The notes under the pieces: model-generated
What the model was told of the DNA's origin: nothing
Seen by the model: the letters and a program-made list of their open reading frames with translations, nothing else
Database searches by the model: none
Origin: Polynucleobacter sp. AP-Kaivos-20-H2
GTDB taxonomy: Bacteria; Pseudomonadota; Gammaproteobacteria; Burkholderiales; Burkholderiaceae
Assembly: GCF_018882215.1 (NCBI RefSeq)
Contig: NZ_JACVOX010000001.1
Location: 791,902 to 855,901 of the forward strand
Direction: 5' to 3'
Length of the DNA stretch: 64,000 nt
In this document: positions 46,825-56,728 of the stretch, piece by piece
Position numbering within the stretch: position 1 is the first letter of the stretch
Layout of the letters: every line of letters begins with the position of its first letter
Made by a program: the position numbers and the translations under genes

Positions 46825-48435
46825 TCACTTGCGCTCGAGCAAGAAGTTCACTAAAAGGGGCACAGGACGACCGGTAGAGCCTTTGGCAGCGCCACTCTTC
46901 CATGCGGTACCAGCAATGTCTAAGTGAGCCCATTTGTATTTCTCGGTGAAGCGAGATAAGAAGCAGGCTGCTGTCACGCTACCAGCTGGACGACCGCCAA
47001 TATTGGCAACATCTGCAAAATTAGATTTGAGTTGCTCATGGTAGGCCGCATCCAAAGGCAAACGCCATACCGTGTCCAAAGAAGCATGGCCTGCCTTAGT
47101 CAACTCGCTCACCAAGCTCTCGTCGTCAGAAAACAAACCGCTATGTACATGACCCAAAGCAATCACGCAAGCGCCAGTTAAGGTGGCGACGTCAATCACT
47201 GCCGCCGGCTTAAAGCGCTCTACATAAGTCAGTGCATCACACAGAATCAAGCGACCTTCTGCATCGGTGTTGAGAATCTCAATGGTCTGTCCTGACATGC
47301 TCTTCACAATATCGCCAGGACGAGTTGCTTGGCCTGATGGCATATTTTCACAAGTAGGAACAACGCCAATCACGTTCTTCTTTAACTTCATTAAAGCAAT
47401 GGAATACATGGTGCCGATGACTGAAGCTGCGCCACACATGTCGTACTTCATTTCATCCATGGCTTCGCCTGGCTTTAATGAAATTCCGCCAGTATCAAAA
47501 GTAATTCCTTTGCCAACCAAAATAATCGGAGCCTCTCCTGCTTTGCCGCCTTGATGCTTCATCACAATAAATTGTGGTGGAGTATCAGAGCCCTTAGCAA
47601 CAGATAAGAATGAACCCATTCCCAAGGCCTCAATTTGTTTGAGCCCAAGAACATCCACTTTCAAAGCAGTCTTTTTACTCAAGCCCTGGGCTGCCTTACC
47701 AAGGTAGGTTGGCGTACAGATATTTGGGGGAAGGTTACCCAAATCCTTCGCTAGGTTCATACCCTCTACCATCGCGACACCCTGCTCTACTGCAGGCTTT
47801 AGCTCTTTAGCGCAGGCATCGTTACCCGCAAAGATGAGATGCTTAAATGTGTCTGCTTTATCTTTTGCTTTAAATTTCATGGCGGGCTGACGCACACCAA
47901 AACGATAAGCTTGGTCACCAGCGTATTGAACAGTAAGGCGAACCTCTTCGGCAATGAAGTCAGCTTTGTGTGCAAGCGCAAAACTTGGTGTAAACCAAAG
48001 CGCACTTTCAATTGATCCGCCACTTAACACCTTCAAAGCTGCGCGAGCAACTTTGGAATAAGTAGTCAAACTCCGTTCGCTAGCAAGATGTACATCACCC
48101 AAAGCAACGAGTAATACTCGTTTTACTTTAACCCCATTAGTTGACCAAGATTTTTCTGCACGCAACATGCATACGGAAGCTTGCTTGGAATCTAAATCCC
48201 CAACAAGATTGGCGTGATTGACTGAGCCTCCGAGCAAAAGATCTAGCTCTGGCAAAAATCCTACTTTTGCCTTGGCGCCCTTAGCACTTGAGAAACTATC
48301 AAAATCCGCCTTGGAATATGCCAAAACCAAGCAGTCGGTATTGTGGCTAAGCAAGGATTTGAGGCTAGATTTCTGGAGTTTTAGGCTCTGAAGGTCTGCT
48401 TGAGGGAAAATCTTGGTGCTGAATTTAATTGTCAT
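46825..48435 (-). CDS. pepA: Leucyl aminopeptidase (M17)
   Basis: A two-metal cytosolic aminopeptidase; in E. coli it also binds DNA as a transcription and recombination factor. The catalytic domain has VGKGITFDTGGISLKPGEAMDEMKYDMCGAA (metal Lys and Asp residues), and the M17 signature NTDAEGRLILCDAL. The C-terminal end has ADVANIGGRPAGSVTAACFLSRF and WAHLDIAGTAW. Its 536 residues are about 30 more than average, mainly in the N-terminal domain. It is divergent from lptF with a 157-base gap, as in many proteobacteria (pepA/lptFG). Confidence 0.96.
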   Translation of the reverse strand: MTIKFSTKIFPQADLQSLKLQKSSLKSLLSHNTDCLVLAYSKADFDSFSSAKGAKAKVGFLPELDLLLGGSVNHANLVGDLDSKQASVCMLRAEKSWSTNGVKVKRVLLVALGDVHLASERSLTTYSKVARAALKVLSGGSIESALWFTPSFALAHKADFIAEEVRLTVQYAGDQAYRFGVRQPAMKFKAKDKADTFKHLIFAGNDACAKELKPAVEQGVAMVEGMNLAKDLGNLPPNICTPTYLGKAAQGLSKKTALKVDVLGLKQIEALGMGSFLSVAKGSDTPPQFIVMKHQGGKAGEAPIILVGKGITFDTGGISLKPGEAMDEMKYDMCGAASVIGTMYSIALMKLKKNVIGVVPTCENMPSGQATRPGDIVKSMSGQTIEILNTDAEGRLILCDALTYVERFKPAAVIDVATLTGACVIALGHVHSGLFSDDESLVSELTKAGHASLDTVWRLPLDAAYHEQLKSNFADVANIGGRPAGSVTAACFLSRFTEKYKWAHLDIAGTAWKSGAAKGSTGRPVPLLVNFLLERK

Positions 48436-48592
48436 AATCTATTACGGTGTTTTGGTCGCTTCAAAAGGGGTAATCTGCTAATTTGGGACGTTTATCCATT
48501 ATCCTCCGACATGAGAATAACTTCCCTTACCTGCAGCAATATAAGCCATTTACAAGCCCAATAACCCATCAAGTCCAGACCTATAAATTCTC

Positions 48593-49708
48593 ATGATTTT
48601 TAACCAGGCCCTTCGCCGCGAACTCAGTTTTACGACTGGCGGGGTCTTTTTGGTCTTAGTCACCATAATGGTGACTACCCTGGTGATCCGAATTTTGGGT
48701 TATGCCGCTAACGGGGCGGTCAATCCAGAAGATGCGCTGGTGTTAATTGCCTTGGCCACCCTAGGTTATCTTGCGGTTCTTTTGACGGTCTCCCTATTTG
48801 TCGCAACCCTCATCGTTCTGGTGCGCTGGTACAAAGATTCAGAAATGATTGTGTGGTTTGCTAGTGGCTTAAGCGTTACCAATCTCATTCGCCCCATCAT
48901 GCAATTTGCCACGCCGCTCATCATTGTGATCGCGCTCCTGGCTCTTTTTGTCTGGCCTTGGGCAAACCGAGAATCCACTTTAATTAGTCAACGCTTTCAA
49001 CAACGTGATGACGTATCCATGGTGAGCGCTGGACAATTCAAAGAGTCTGCAAAAGCAGAGCGCGTATTTTTCATTGAAGAGCTCGATGTTGATAAAAGTG
49101 AAGTCAAGAATATCTTCGTAGCCGACTCTAAGAATGGTCGACTGAGTATTGCAGTTTCCCAAACTGGCTATATTCAAAATTCTGCAGGTGGCGAGAAATC
49201 CATCGTGATGCATAACGGTAGACGCTATGAGGGGCAACCCACGCAGCCCGATTTCAGAATTCTAGAATTTAATGAATACAGCACCAAGATACGGAGTAAA
49301 GATTCATTGGCGCCCGCACCACGTGATCGCGAGAAGACGGTCACTGAGCTGTTAAATGACCCTAATCCAGCCTCTATCAACCCCAATCGTGCTGAGTTAC
49401 TCTGGCGCATTGGCTTGCCATTAATGGCATTAGGTTTAGTGCTGATTGCAATTCCGCTTGCTTATGTGAACCCTCGCTTGGGTAATTACACTGCAATGTT
49501 TTATGCAGTCTTAATTTATTTAATCTATAGCAACTTACTTAACCTGACGCAAAATTTTGTCTCACAAGGCAAGGTCAGTGTATTTGTTGCCATCTGGCCT
49601 ATTCATTTGCTTGCCCTCTTAATTGCGACAGCCTTAATTCGCAATCGTATTAATCCTTCTCTAAAGTGGTGGCGCCGTCAATTGCCCGCCTCTATGGCCA
49701 CCAAATGA
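48593..49708 (+). CDS. lptF: LPS export permease LptF
   Basis: One of the two membrane subunits of the LptB2FG transporter, which extracts LPS from the inner membrane. Six transmembrane helices flank a periplasmic beta-jellyroll domain (about residues 125-265). The N-terminus MIFNQALRRELSFTTGGVFLVLVTI, the helix pair with VLVRWYKDSEMIVWFASGLS (coupling helix), and RIGLPLMALGLVLIAIPLAYVNPRLGNY are typical. It has 371 residues. Its stop overlaps the lptG start by four bases. lptB is not in the window. Confidence 0.95.
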   Translation: MIFNQALRRELSFTTGGVFLVLVTIMVTTLVIRILGYAANGAVNPEDALVLIALATLGYLAVLLTVSLFVATLIVLVRWYKDSEMIVWFASGLSVTNLIRPIMQFATPLIIVIALLALFVWPWANRESTLISQRFQQRDDVSMVSAGQFKESAKAERVFFIEELDVDKSEVKNIFVADSKNGRLSIAVSQTGYIQNSAGGEKSIVMHNGRRYEGQPTQPDFRILEFNEYSTKIRSKDSLAPAPRDREKTVTELLNDPNPASINPNRAELLWRIGLPLMALGLVLIAIPLAYVNPRLGNYTAMFYAVLIYLIYSNLLNLTQNFVSQGKVSVFVAIWPIHLLALLIATALIRNRINPSLKWWRRQLPASMATK

Positions 49709-50859
49709 AATTGCTCTTTCCTTTCATTTACGAGCGCTATCTAGCCAAGCAGATTTATGCTGCTTTTGGCTTTATCTTGTTTGCCTTGGTAGCTTTGTTT
49801 TTGTTTTTCGATATCTTGAGCGAGTTAGGGTCTGTGCAAGGAGCCTACACACTTCCTCTGGCCCTACTTCATGTTCTTCTAAAGGCGCCAAGCCGAATCT
49901 CTGAAATCATCCCCATTGCAGGTTTGATTGGCAGTATCTATGTATTTGCAATGCTGGCTAGCCAGTCTGAGTTCACCATTTTGCGCATCGCTGGATTAGA
50001 CGTGAAACGCGGGCTCATTACTCTCACAAAAATTTCACTTCCATTAATAGCGCTCACACTCATCATGAGTGAATGGGTTGGCCCTTATTCCGAAGCAAAG
50101 TCTGACCAGATTCGCATGAGGGCTATGGGCTCAGCCTATACGTCACAATTTAAAACGGGTGTTTGGGTGAAGGATCGCTTACGCGATGAAGATGGTAGTG
50201 GCCCCGTGCGCCCAGGCGTGCGCTATGTCAATGTGGGTAAAGTTGATAAAGATAATGAAATTCAAAATATCCGCATGTATGAGTTTGATGACACCTATCA
50301 TCTTCTCTCTATTCGTAGTGCAGTCTCCGGACAGTTTGATGAGACTGGCATTTGGGTTTTAAATGACGTCACTGAAACCCGCTTTAAAGAAACAAAGCAA
50401 TCTGACCCGCTAAACCCAGTCTTTTCTGCACAAACTTTTACGCACCCGATTGTCACCCTGGAGTCAGAAGTCACACCCCAAATTTTGAATGTGCTCTTAA
50501 TCAGCCCTGAAAAAATGTCGATCATGAGCTTAGGTCGCTTCATCTCCCACCTACGTGAAAACAAACAAGATGCGCAAAGACATTCCATTGCTTTTTGGAA
50601 GAAGGTGGTTTATCCCTTCACGATTTTTGTGATGCTCACACTAGCCCTTCCGTTTGCATACCTTAAGGTTCGAGCAGGTAGTGTTGGTATCAAGGTGTTT
50701 GGTGGAATCATGCTGGGCATGAGTTTCCAGCTATTTAATTCCCTCTTCTCTAACGTAGGGCTTTTGGGTTCTTGGCCAGCACTACTAACTGCGCTTACCC
50801 CGCCTTTGCTTTACTTTCTTTTGGCGCTATTCGGGTTGCGCTGGGTTTCTAAGGCTTAA
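49705..50859 (+). CDS. lptG: LPS export permease LptG
   Basis: The partner of LptF. ATG at 49705 (MKLLFPFIYERYLAKQIYAAFGF) overlaps the lptF stop; the longer frame from 49666 lies inside lptF and is rejected. 384 residues: three N-terminal helices with SRISEIIPIAGLIGSIYVFAMLASQSEFTILRIAGLDV (coupling helix), a periplasmic jellyroll, and three C-terminal helices with PFTIFVMLTLALPFAYLKVRAGSVGIKVFGGIMLG. Cotranscribed with lptF. Confidence 0.95.
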   Translation: MKLLFPFIYERYLAKQIYAAFGFILFALVALFLFFDILSELGSVQGAYTLPLALLHVLLKAPSRISEIIPIAGLIGSIYVFAMLASQSEFTILRIAGLDVKRGLITLTKISLPLIALTLIMSEWVGPYSEAKSDQIRMRAMGSAYTSQFKTGVWVKDRLRDEDGSGPVRPGVRYVNVGKVDKDNEIQNIRMYEFDDTYHLLSIRSAVSGQFDETGIWVLNDVTETRFKETKQSDPLNPVFSAQTFTHPIVTLESEVTPQILNVLLISPEKMSIMSLGRFISHLRENKQDAQRHSIAFWKKVVYPFTIFVMLTLALPFAYLKVRAGSVGIKVFGGIMLGMSFQLFNSLFSNVGLLGSWPALLTALTPPLLYFLLALFGLRWVSKA

Positions 50860-50888
50860 TACCCAAAAATCATTTAGAATTTGATTCC

Positions 50889-50906
50889 TATATCATTGCT
50901 GATATA
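50889..50906. promoter_or_regulatory. Inverted repeat upstream of cysB
   Basis: TATATCA and TGATATA flank a four-base spacer, 16 bases before the cysB ATG. It also contains TATATA-like -10 material. An autoregulatory site or part of the promoter is plausible, but the AT-rich content makes chance occurrence possible. Confidence 0.3.
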
Positions 50907-50921
50907 TAGACAGGAATCCTT

Positions 50922-51863
50922 ATGAATCTCCACCAATTCCGCTTCGTGCGTGAAGCCGTTAGGCAAAACTTCAATTTAACGACCGCAGCTAAAGCCTTAT
51001 TCACCTCTCAACCAGGAGTTTCTAAGGCCATTATTGAATTGGAAGATGAGTTAGGCGTAGAGATCTTTCGTCGTCATGGCAAGCGCATTCGCTCCTTGAC
51101 AGAACCAGGTAAACGTATTTTGAGTTCGATTGAGCGCATCCTCGATGAAGTGGAAACACTGAAGAGAGTGGGTAAAGATTTTGCTAGCCAAGATCAAGGT
51201 AGTCTCGTTATTGCCACTACCCATACACAAGCACGCTACGCACTTCCTAAAGTGCTGACTGAATTTACTAAACGTTTTCCGAAGGTAAAGGTGAGCATTC
51301 AGCAAGGTAACCCAGGTCAAATTGCAGAGTTGCTCACGCATGATCGTGCAGATATTGCGATTGCCACAGAAGGTATTGCCAATACTCCGGGCGTACTGGC
51401 TTTGCCGGGCTACCAATGGCAGCACGTACTCATGGTGCCACTAAGCCACCCCCTTCTCAACCAGGCAACGCTTACCCTGGAAGAGATTGCCAAGTACCCC
51501 ATCATCACTTATGACAAAGCATTTGCTGGTCGTAGCAAAATTGATGCGGCCTTTGCGCAAAGAAATATTACGCCCGATATTATTTTGGAGGCGATTGATG
51601 CGGACGTGATTAAGACTTATGTAGAGACAGGCATGGGCATTGGTATTGTTGCGGGTCATGCTTATGACCCCGATCGCGATCGCAATCTCAAGGTAATTCC
51701 TGCGGGACATTTATTTGGTAATAACGTGACTCACCTAGGCGTCAAACAAGGTGCTTACTTGCGCTCATTTGTCTATACCTTCATTGAACTCTTCTCACCA
51801 ACGCTCACCAAGAAGATTGTTGAGCAGGCAATGAATAATGAATCCGAGACTTACGAAATTTAG
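50922..51863 (+). CDS. cysB: CysB-like LysR regulator of sulphur assimilation
   Basis: A 313-residue LysR-type protein. The N-terminus MNLHQFRFVREAVRQNFNLTTAAKALFTSQPGVSKAIIELEDELGVEIFRRHGKR is the CysB/Cbl form of the helix-turn-helix. The effector domain has ATTHTQARYALP, the CysB sulfate/acetylserine-binding TTHTQARY, and YDKAFAGRSKID, as in CysB. Activation of cys genes in response to O-acetylserine or N-acetylserine is the established role of the family. It stands alone between lptG and tRNA-Leu. Confidence 0.92.
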   Translation: MNLHQFRFVREAVRQNFNLTTAAKALFTSQPGVSKAIIELEDELGVEIFRRHGKRIRSLTEPGKRILSSIERILDEVETLKRVGKDFASQDQGSLVIATTHTQARYALPKVLTEFTKRFPKVKVSIQQGNPGQIAELLTHDRADIAIATEGIANTPGVLALPGYQWQHVLMVPLSHPLLNQATLTLEEIAKYPIITYDKAFAGRSKIDAAFAQRNITPDIILEAIDADVIKTYVETGMGIGIVAGHAYDPDRDRNLKVIPAGHLFGNNVTHLGVKQGAYLRSFVYTFIELFSPTLTKKIVEQAMNNESETYEI

Positions 51864-51901
51864 ATAATCTAAGGATGCACAAGGACTGAACAGTCTTTGA
51901 G

Positions 51902-51986
51902 TGGTGCCTCGGGGCGGACTCGAACCGCCACGCCTTGCGGCACCGGATTTTGAGTCCGGCACGTCTACCAATTCCATCACCGAGGC
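51902..51986 (-). tRNA. tRNA-Leu (anticodon CAA)
   Basis: The minus strand reads GCCTCGG at the 5' end and CCGAGGC-A-CCA at the 3' end, so the CCA is encoded. The anticodon stem CCGGA/TCCGG encloses the loop CTCAAAA with anticodon CAA, reading UUG. A long variable arm (GTGCCGCAAGGCGT) marks a class II tRNA, and GGTTCGAGTCC is the T loop. The length is 85 bases. The gap 51864-52138 contains nothing else that I can identify except the yebC leader. Confidence 0.98.
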
Positions 51987-52138
51987 AGGTGTTTGCAGTG
52001 GAAATTCTGCTTAATTTGCTACTTTGTTACTGCTAAGACATGAGAGTGTAACAAAAAATGGTTAGTAACCCCCTGCCTTGGGTCTAGAACCCCTTAAAAT
52101 GAGGTCTTCTAGCCAAATTATTAAAAGGACTTACCCGT

Positions 52139-52858
52139 ATGGCCGGCCATTCGAAATGGGCCAATATTCAGCACCGCAAAGGTCGTCAGGACGAAAAACG
52201 CGGCAAGATTTGGACCAAACTCATTAAAGAAATTACCGTTGCCGCCAAATTAGGCGGTGGTGATATTGCTACCAACCCACGTTTACGTCTGGCTATTGAT
52301 AAGGCCAAAGACTCCAATATGCCGAACGATAATGTGCAAAGAGCGATTCAACGTGGCACTGGATCTCTTGAAGGCGTTAACTACGAAGAAATTCGTTATG
52401 AGGGTTATGGCATGAATGGCGCAGCCATCATTGTCGATTGCTTAACTGATAATCGTACTCGCACTGTTGCTGAGGTTCGCCATGCTTTTAATAAGAATGG
52501 CGGCAATATGGGTGCCGAAGGTTCTGTTGCTTTTTTATTCAAACACTGCGGTCAAATGTTATTTGCTCCAGGCATCAGTGAAGATCAACTCATGGAAGTA
52601 GCTTTAGATGCTGGCGCTGAAGATGTGATTACTCACGATGACGGTTCTTTAGAGGTACTGTCTCCTGTTCCTGATTTTTCAAATGTACAAGATGCTATTA
52701 GTAAAGCAGGCCTCAAGCCTGAGCTAGCAACGGTTGCCATGCGCCCTGAGACTGAGATTGTTTTGGAAGGTGATCAGGCTGAGAGTATGCAGAAATTATT
52801 AGATGCACTCGAGAACTTAGATGACGTTCAAGAAGTTTTTACGAATGCTGCTCTTTAA
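52139..52858 (+). CDS. yebC: YebC/PmpR family regulator
   Basis: A 239-residue member of the YebC/TACO1 family. The N-terminal [33 protein letters not shown] and [30 protein letters not shown] are nearly invariant in the family. DNA-binding regulators and translation factors for proline-rich stretches have both been described in it, so the cellular role here is open. SD AAGGAC precedes the ATG. It is 53 bases before purD on the same strand. Confidence 0.95.
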   Translation: MAGHSKWANIQHRKGRQDEKRGKIWTKLIKEITVAAKLGGGDIATNPRLRLAIDKAKDSNMPNDNVQRAIQRGTGSLEGVNYEEIRYEGYGMNGAAIIVDCLTDNRTRTVAEVRHAFNKNGGNMGAEGSVAFLFKHCGQMLFAPGISEDQLMEVALDAGAEDVITHDDGSLEVLSPVPDFSNVQDAISKAGLKPELATVAMRPETEIVLEGDQAESMQKLLDALENLDDVQEVFTNAAL

Positions 52859-52911
52859 TTTTTTAAATTCATTTCTTTTAATTACCTCATTTAAATACTA
52901 GATAGCTTGTT

Positions 52912-54189
52912 ATGAAAATTCTCCTAATCGGATCTGGCGGACGCGAACATGCTTTAGCCTGGAAACTGGCTCAATCACCACAAGTCCAAACGGTTTATGT
53001 TGCTCCTGGCAATGGTGGAACAGCAACTGCCAAACAAACTGCTGCGGGCATTGAGAACTTACCGATCACTGGATTACAGGAGCTGGCTGATTTTGCTAAG
53101 CGCGAGAAGATTCATCTCACGGTTGTGGGTCCAGAAGCGCCACTTGCTGCTGGCATTGTGGATGTCTTCCGTAATAATGGCTTGCGTATTTTTGGCCCAA
53201 CTCAATTGGCAGCTCAACTGGAATCTTCTAAAGACTTTTCTAAAGCTTTTATGAAACGTCATGGCATTCCAACTGCCGATTACCAAACGTTTTCTAGCGC
53301 GCTTGAAGCGCATGCTTATATTGATGCCAAGGGTGCGCCAATTGTGATTAAGGCTGATGGCCTTGCGGCAGGTAAAGGTGTTGTAGTGGCAATGAGTCTT
53401 GAAGAGGCGCATGCCGCAGTTGACATGATGTTGGCTGATAACAAATTAGGCAATGCAGGTGCCCGCGTTGTGATTGAAGAATTCCTAACAGGTGAAGAAG
53501 CTAGCTTCATTGTTCTCGTGGATGGCAAGAATATTCTTGCATTGGCGACCAGCCAAGATCACAAGCGCTTACTTGATGCTGACCAAGGACCGAATACGGG
53601 CGGTATGGGTGCCTACTCCCCTGCGCCAGTTGTTACACCAGAAATTCATGCGCGTGCATTGCGTGAGGTGATCATGCCAACAGTCAAGGGCATGCAAGCA
53701 GATGGCATTCCGTATACAGGCTTCTTGTATGCGGGCTTAATGATCTCTCCTGATGGTATGATCAAGACTTTGGAATTTAACTGCCGCATGGGCGACCCAG
53801 AAACACAACCGATCATGGCTCGCCTGCGCAGTGATTTCGTCAATGCTCTGGATCATGCAGTAGATGGAACGCTCAATGAAGTTGAGCTGAAATGGGATCG
53901 TCGCACTGCCTTAGGCGTTGTGCTTGCAGCCACCAATTACCCCGATACCCCGCGTGCTGGTGATGTGATTACCGGCATTCCGGCTGATACTGAAGATCAA
54001 ATTACATTCCATGCCGGTACGAAATTACAAGATGGCAAAGTAGTGACCTCCGGTGGACGGGTGATGTGCGTTGTTGGACTTGCTGATACCGTGCGTGGCG
54101 CACAACAAAAAGCATATGAAGCCATCAGCCATATCCAGTTTGACGGCATGCAATATCGCAAAGATATTGGCTACCGCGCAATTAAGTAA
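52912..54189 (+). CDS. purD: Phosphoribosylamine--glycine ligase
   Basis: An ATP-grasp enzyme making glycinamide ribonucleotide in purine synthesis. Its 425 residues begin MKILLIGSGGREHALAWKLAQSP and include VGPEAPLAAGIVD, the ATP-grasp core VIKADGLAAGKGVVVA, EEFLTGEEASFIVLVDG, DQGPNTGGMGAYSPAP, and the PurD signature EFNCRMGDPETQ. It is the second gene in the plus-strand run that begins with yebC; hemF starts 21 bases after it. Confidence 0.97.
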   Translation: MKILLIGSGGREHALAWKLAQSPQVQTVYVAPGNGGTATAKQTAAGIENLPITGLQELADFAKREKIHLTVVGPEAPLAAGIVDVFRNNGLRIFGPTQLAAQLESSKDFSKAFMKRHGIPTADYQTFSSALEAHAYIDAKGAPIVIKADGLAAGKGVVVAMSLEEAHAAVDMMLADNKLGNAGARVVIEEFLTGEEASFIVLVDGKNILALATSQDHKRLLDADQGPNTGGMGAYSPAPVVTPEIHARALREVIMPTVKGMQADGIPYTGFLYAGLMISPDGMIKTLEFNCRMGDPETQPIMARLRSDFVNALDHAVDGTLNEVELKWDRRTALGVVLAATNYPDTPRAGDVITGIPADTEDQITFHAGTKLQDGKVVTSGGRVMCVVGLADTVRGAQQKAYEAISHIQFDGMQYRKDIGYRAIK

Positions 54190-54210
54190 ATCCATCAAGT
54201 TAGAACGCCC

Positions 54211-55143
54211 TTGTCAGATCAACAAACCCAAATCGATATCGCCACCCTAAAAGACTATTTTTTAGGTCTGCAAGATCGCATCACAAACGCCATGAGCGCT
54301 TTGGATGGCAAGGTCTTTGTTGCTGATGAGTGGCACAAACCTGAAGATAGCAAACTCAAAGGCTATGGTCGCACCTGCATTTTGGATGGCGGCAATATTC
54401 TAGAAAAAGGTGGGGTAGGCTTTTCCCATGTCCGCGGTGATCAAATGCCTCCATCGGCATCGCATCATCGCCCAGAGGTGGCAGGCCGTAGCTTTGAGGC
54501 GATGGGCGTGTCTTTGGTATTTCACCCAAATAATCCTAAAGTACCCACCACGCATATGAACGTGCGTTGCTTTATTGCGCAGGCCCCTGACAAAGAGCCA
54601 GTATGGTGGTTTGGGGGAGGCTTTGACCTCACACCCTATTACGGCGTTGATGAAGACTGCAAACACTTTCACCAAACTGCCAAGGATGCATTAGATCCTT
54701 TTGGCCAAGAGCTTTACCCTCGCTTTAAAAAATGGTGCGATGAATATTTCTACCTCAAGCATCGCGAAGAACCCCGCGGCATTGGCGGCGTTTTCTTTGA
54801 TGACTTTAATGAGCTTGGGTTTGAAAAAAGCTTTGCCATGATGCGCGCTGTGGGCGATGCCTTTATCAATGCATATCTACCTATAGTAGAACGTCGCTAT
54901 CAAGATAGCTTCACCCCCGAAGAAAAGTCCTTCCAAGAATATCGCCGCGGTCGCTATGTGGAATATAACCTGATCTTTGATCGTGGGACTATCTTTGGTT
55001 TGCACTCCGGTGGTCGCACTGAATCTATTTTGATGTCAATGCCGCCAGTAGTGCAGTGGTGGTACAACTGGCAACCCAAGCCTGGCACTCCTGAGGCTAA
55101 GTTGTATGACTATTACCTGAAGCCACGAGATTGGCTAGCTTGA
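54211..55143 (+). CDS. hemF: Coproporphyrinogen-III oxidase, aerobic
   Basis: The oxygen-dependent oxidative decarboxylation of coproporphyrinogen III in haem synthesis. It has 310 residues, with [101 protein letters not shown] and [12 protein letters not shown], all as in E. coli HemF. The start is TTG at 54211, since an in-frame ATG occurs only 26 codons later, past conserved sequence; there is no strong ribosome site. It requires oxygen, which supports an aerobic life style. nadD overlaps its end. Confidence 0.95.
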   Translation: MSDQQTQIDIATLKDYFLGLQDRITNAMSALDGKVFVADEWHKPEDSKLKGYGRTCILDGGNILEKGGVGFSHVRGDQMPPSASHHRPEVAGRSFEAMGVSLVFHPNNPKVPTTHMNVRCFIAQAPDKEPVWWFGGGFDLTPYYGVDEDCKHFHQTAKDALDPFGQELYPRFKKWCDEYFYLKHREEPRGIGGVFFDDFNELGFEKSFAMMRAVGDAFINAYLPIVERRYQDSFTPEEKSFQEYRRGRYVEYNLIFDRGTIFGLHSGGRTESILMSMPPVVQWWYNWQPKPGTPEAKLYDYYLKPRDWLA

Positions 55144-55829
55144 GCGCTATAAAGAAAATTGGCATTCTTGGGGGTACATTTGATCCTCCTCATATAGGTC
55201 ATTTGAAATTGGCTACGCATTTTGCAAAGCTACTCCACTTAGATGCACTGCTGCTTATTCCAAGTGGTGAGCCATGGCAAAAGGGAACCGGCATTACTCC
55301 CGCAGAAATGCGCCTGAAGTTGACTGAAGCTGCCGGCATTGATCTGGCGAGAGCATTTTTATATCTCAAGATTTCCACTCAAGTAGGTATTGATCGCATG
55401 GAGATTGATCGCGCTGGACCTAGTTATGCAATTGATACCGTTAAAGCCTTGCGTGAGCGCTTTGGAACAAATGCTAGCCTGACTTGGCTGATGGGAGCAG
55501 ACTCTCTAGTTGCCCTCCCTAGTTGGAACTCCTGGGAAAAATTGAGCCAGTATGTGAATTTTGCGGTGGCGACTAGGCCACACCATGATTTAAAGCTGGA
55601 AATTAGCTCTGAAGTGGGTCAATTTTTGGAGACCCATCAAACATCAGACGCCGACGCCCTTGAAAATAGCGCCGCAGGCCTCATATACATCGATGAAAGC
55701 TTGAATATTGATCTATCCTCAACCGCATTACGAGAACGTCTCAAATCCAGCTCACGGAGCTCTATTGCATCCGAGCAAATTCCAACCCACACCCTAGAAA
55801 TCATTACAAATCTGGGCTTGTACCAGTAA
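55140..55829 (+). CDS. nadD: Nicotinate-nucleotide adenylyltransferase
   Basis: Adenylates nicotinate mononucleotide in NAD synthesis. [20 protein letters not shown] contains the HxGH nucleotidyltransferase site, followed by [51 protein letters not shown] and a C-terminal STALRERL (ISSTxIR-like). The start is unusual: no ATG exists, and TTG at 55140 overlaps the hemF stop (TTGA); TTG at 55131 is an alternative. The protein is about 229 residues. It is part of the nadD-rsfS-rlmH group conserved in proteobacteria. Confidence 0.93.
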   Translation: MSAIKKIGILGGTFDPPHIGHLKLATHFAKLLHLDALLLIPSGEPWQKGTGITPAEMRLKLTEAAGIDLARAFLYLKISTQVGIDRMEIDRAGPSYAIDTVKALRERFGTNASLTWLMGADSLVALPSWNSWEKLSQYVNFAVATRPHHDLKLEISSEVGQFLETHQTSDADALENSAAGLIYIDESLNIDLSSTALRERLKSSSRSSIASEQIPTHTLEIITNLGLYQ

Positions 55830-55874
55830 TCAAGCTAAGATCACCCTAAATAGAAAAATTATTGCCGAGAAAAT

Positions 55875-56264
55875 ATGGACTTACGTAAATTACAACGCGT
55901 CGTGATTGATGCCCTAGAAGATGTTAAAGCGCAAGATATCCGCGTGTATGACACCACTAAATTAAGCGAGTTATTTGATCGAGTGGTCATTGCCACTGGT
56001 TCTAGTAACCGTCAAACCCGCTCTTTAGCCATGTCGGTTAAAGAAGAGGTAAATGCTAAAGGTGGAGAAGTCATTTCTATCGAAGGCTTAGAAACTGGCG
56101 AATGGGTATTGGTAGATTGCGGTGACATCGTCGTGCATATTTTGCAACCAATGTTGCGCTCCTACTATCAGCTTGAAGGTATGTGGGGTGCTAAACCTGT
56201 ACGCGTGAAATTAGCTGGTGATAAAGGTCTTGTTAAGGCCAGCGAATCCGAAGACGACGAGTAA
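55875..56264 (+). CDS. rsfS: Ribosomal silencing factor RsfS
   Basis: Binds ribosomal protein L14 (uL14) and blocks subunit joining under starvation. 129 residues with the Iojap pattern: LQRVVIDALEDVKAQDIRVYDTTKLSELFDRVVIATGSSNRQTRSLA, followed by GLETGEWVLVDCGDIVVHILQPMLRSYYQLEGMWG. It lies between nadD (45 bases) and rlmH (20 bases), the normal order. Confidence 0.96.
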   Translation: MDLRKLQRVVIDALEDVKAQDIRVYDTTKLSELFDRVVIATGSSNRQTRSLAMSVKEEVNAKGGEVISIEGLETGEWVLVDCGDIVVHILQPMLRSYYQLEGMWGAKPVRVKLAGDKGLVKASESEDDE

Positions 56265-56284
56265 TCTCGTCGTCACTTGCGGCA

Positions 56285-56728
56285 ATGCGGCTCACCATCG
56301 TTTCTGTTGGTCATAAGATGCCTGATTGGGTTGCCACGGCAACTCATGACTACATCAAACGAATGCCTGCGGATTGCAGCATTGAAATCAAAGAGATCAA
56401 ACCTGATCTCACACCCGCAAAAGAAGCCGTAAAAATTGCAGCATCCATCCCCAAGGGATCCAGAGTGATCGCTTTGGATGAGCGAGGCAAAGACCAAACC
56501 ACTCAGAATCTTGCCACTCAACTGGCTAGCTGGCGCCAAGAAGGTTTTGACATTACCTTTTTAATTGGTGGTGCGGATGGCTTGGACCCCAGTCTAAAAG
56601 CAGGTGCGCAAGCCATGTGGCGACTCTCCAGCCTTACCTTGCCGCATGCCATGGCCAGAGTAATGCTAGTGGAGCAACTCTATAGAGCTTGGACTATTCT
56701 GCAAGGCCATCCCTATCATCGTGAGTAA
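56285..56728 (+). CDS. rlmH: 23S rRNA (pseudouridine1915-N3)-methyltransferase RlmH
   Basis: A SPOUT-family enzyme acting on helix 69 of assembled 70S ribosomes. The 147 residues contain the knotted AdoMet site ITFLIGGADGLDPSLKAGA and the C-terminal LSSLTLPHAMARVMLVEQLYRAWTILQGHPYHR, which ends in the highly conserved PYH. The adjacent rsfS gene also acts on the ribosome. It overlaps maf by eight bases. Confidence 0.97.
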   Translation: MRLTIVSVGHKMPDWVATATHDYIKRMPADCSIEIKEIKPDLTPAKEAVKIAASIPKGSRVIALDERGKDQTTQNLATQLASWRQEGFDITFLIGGADGLDPSLKAGAQAMWRLSSLTLPHAMARVMLVEQLYRAWTILQGHPYHRE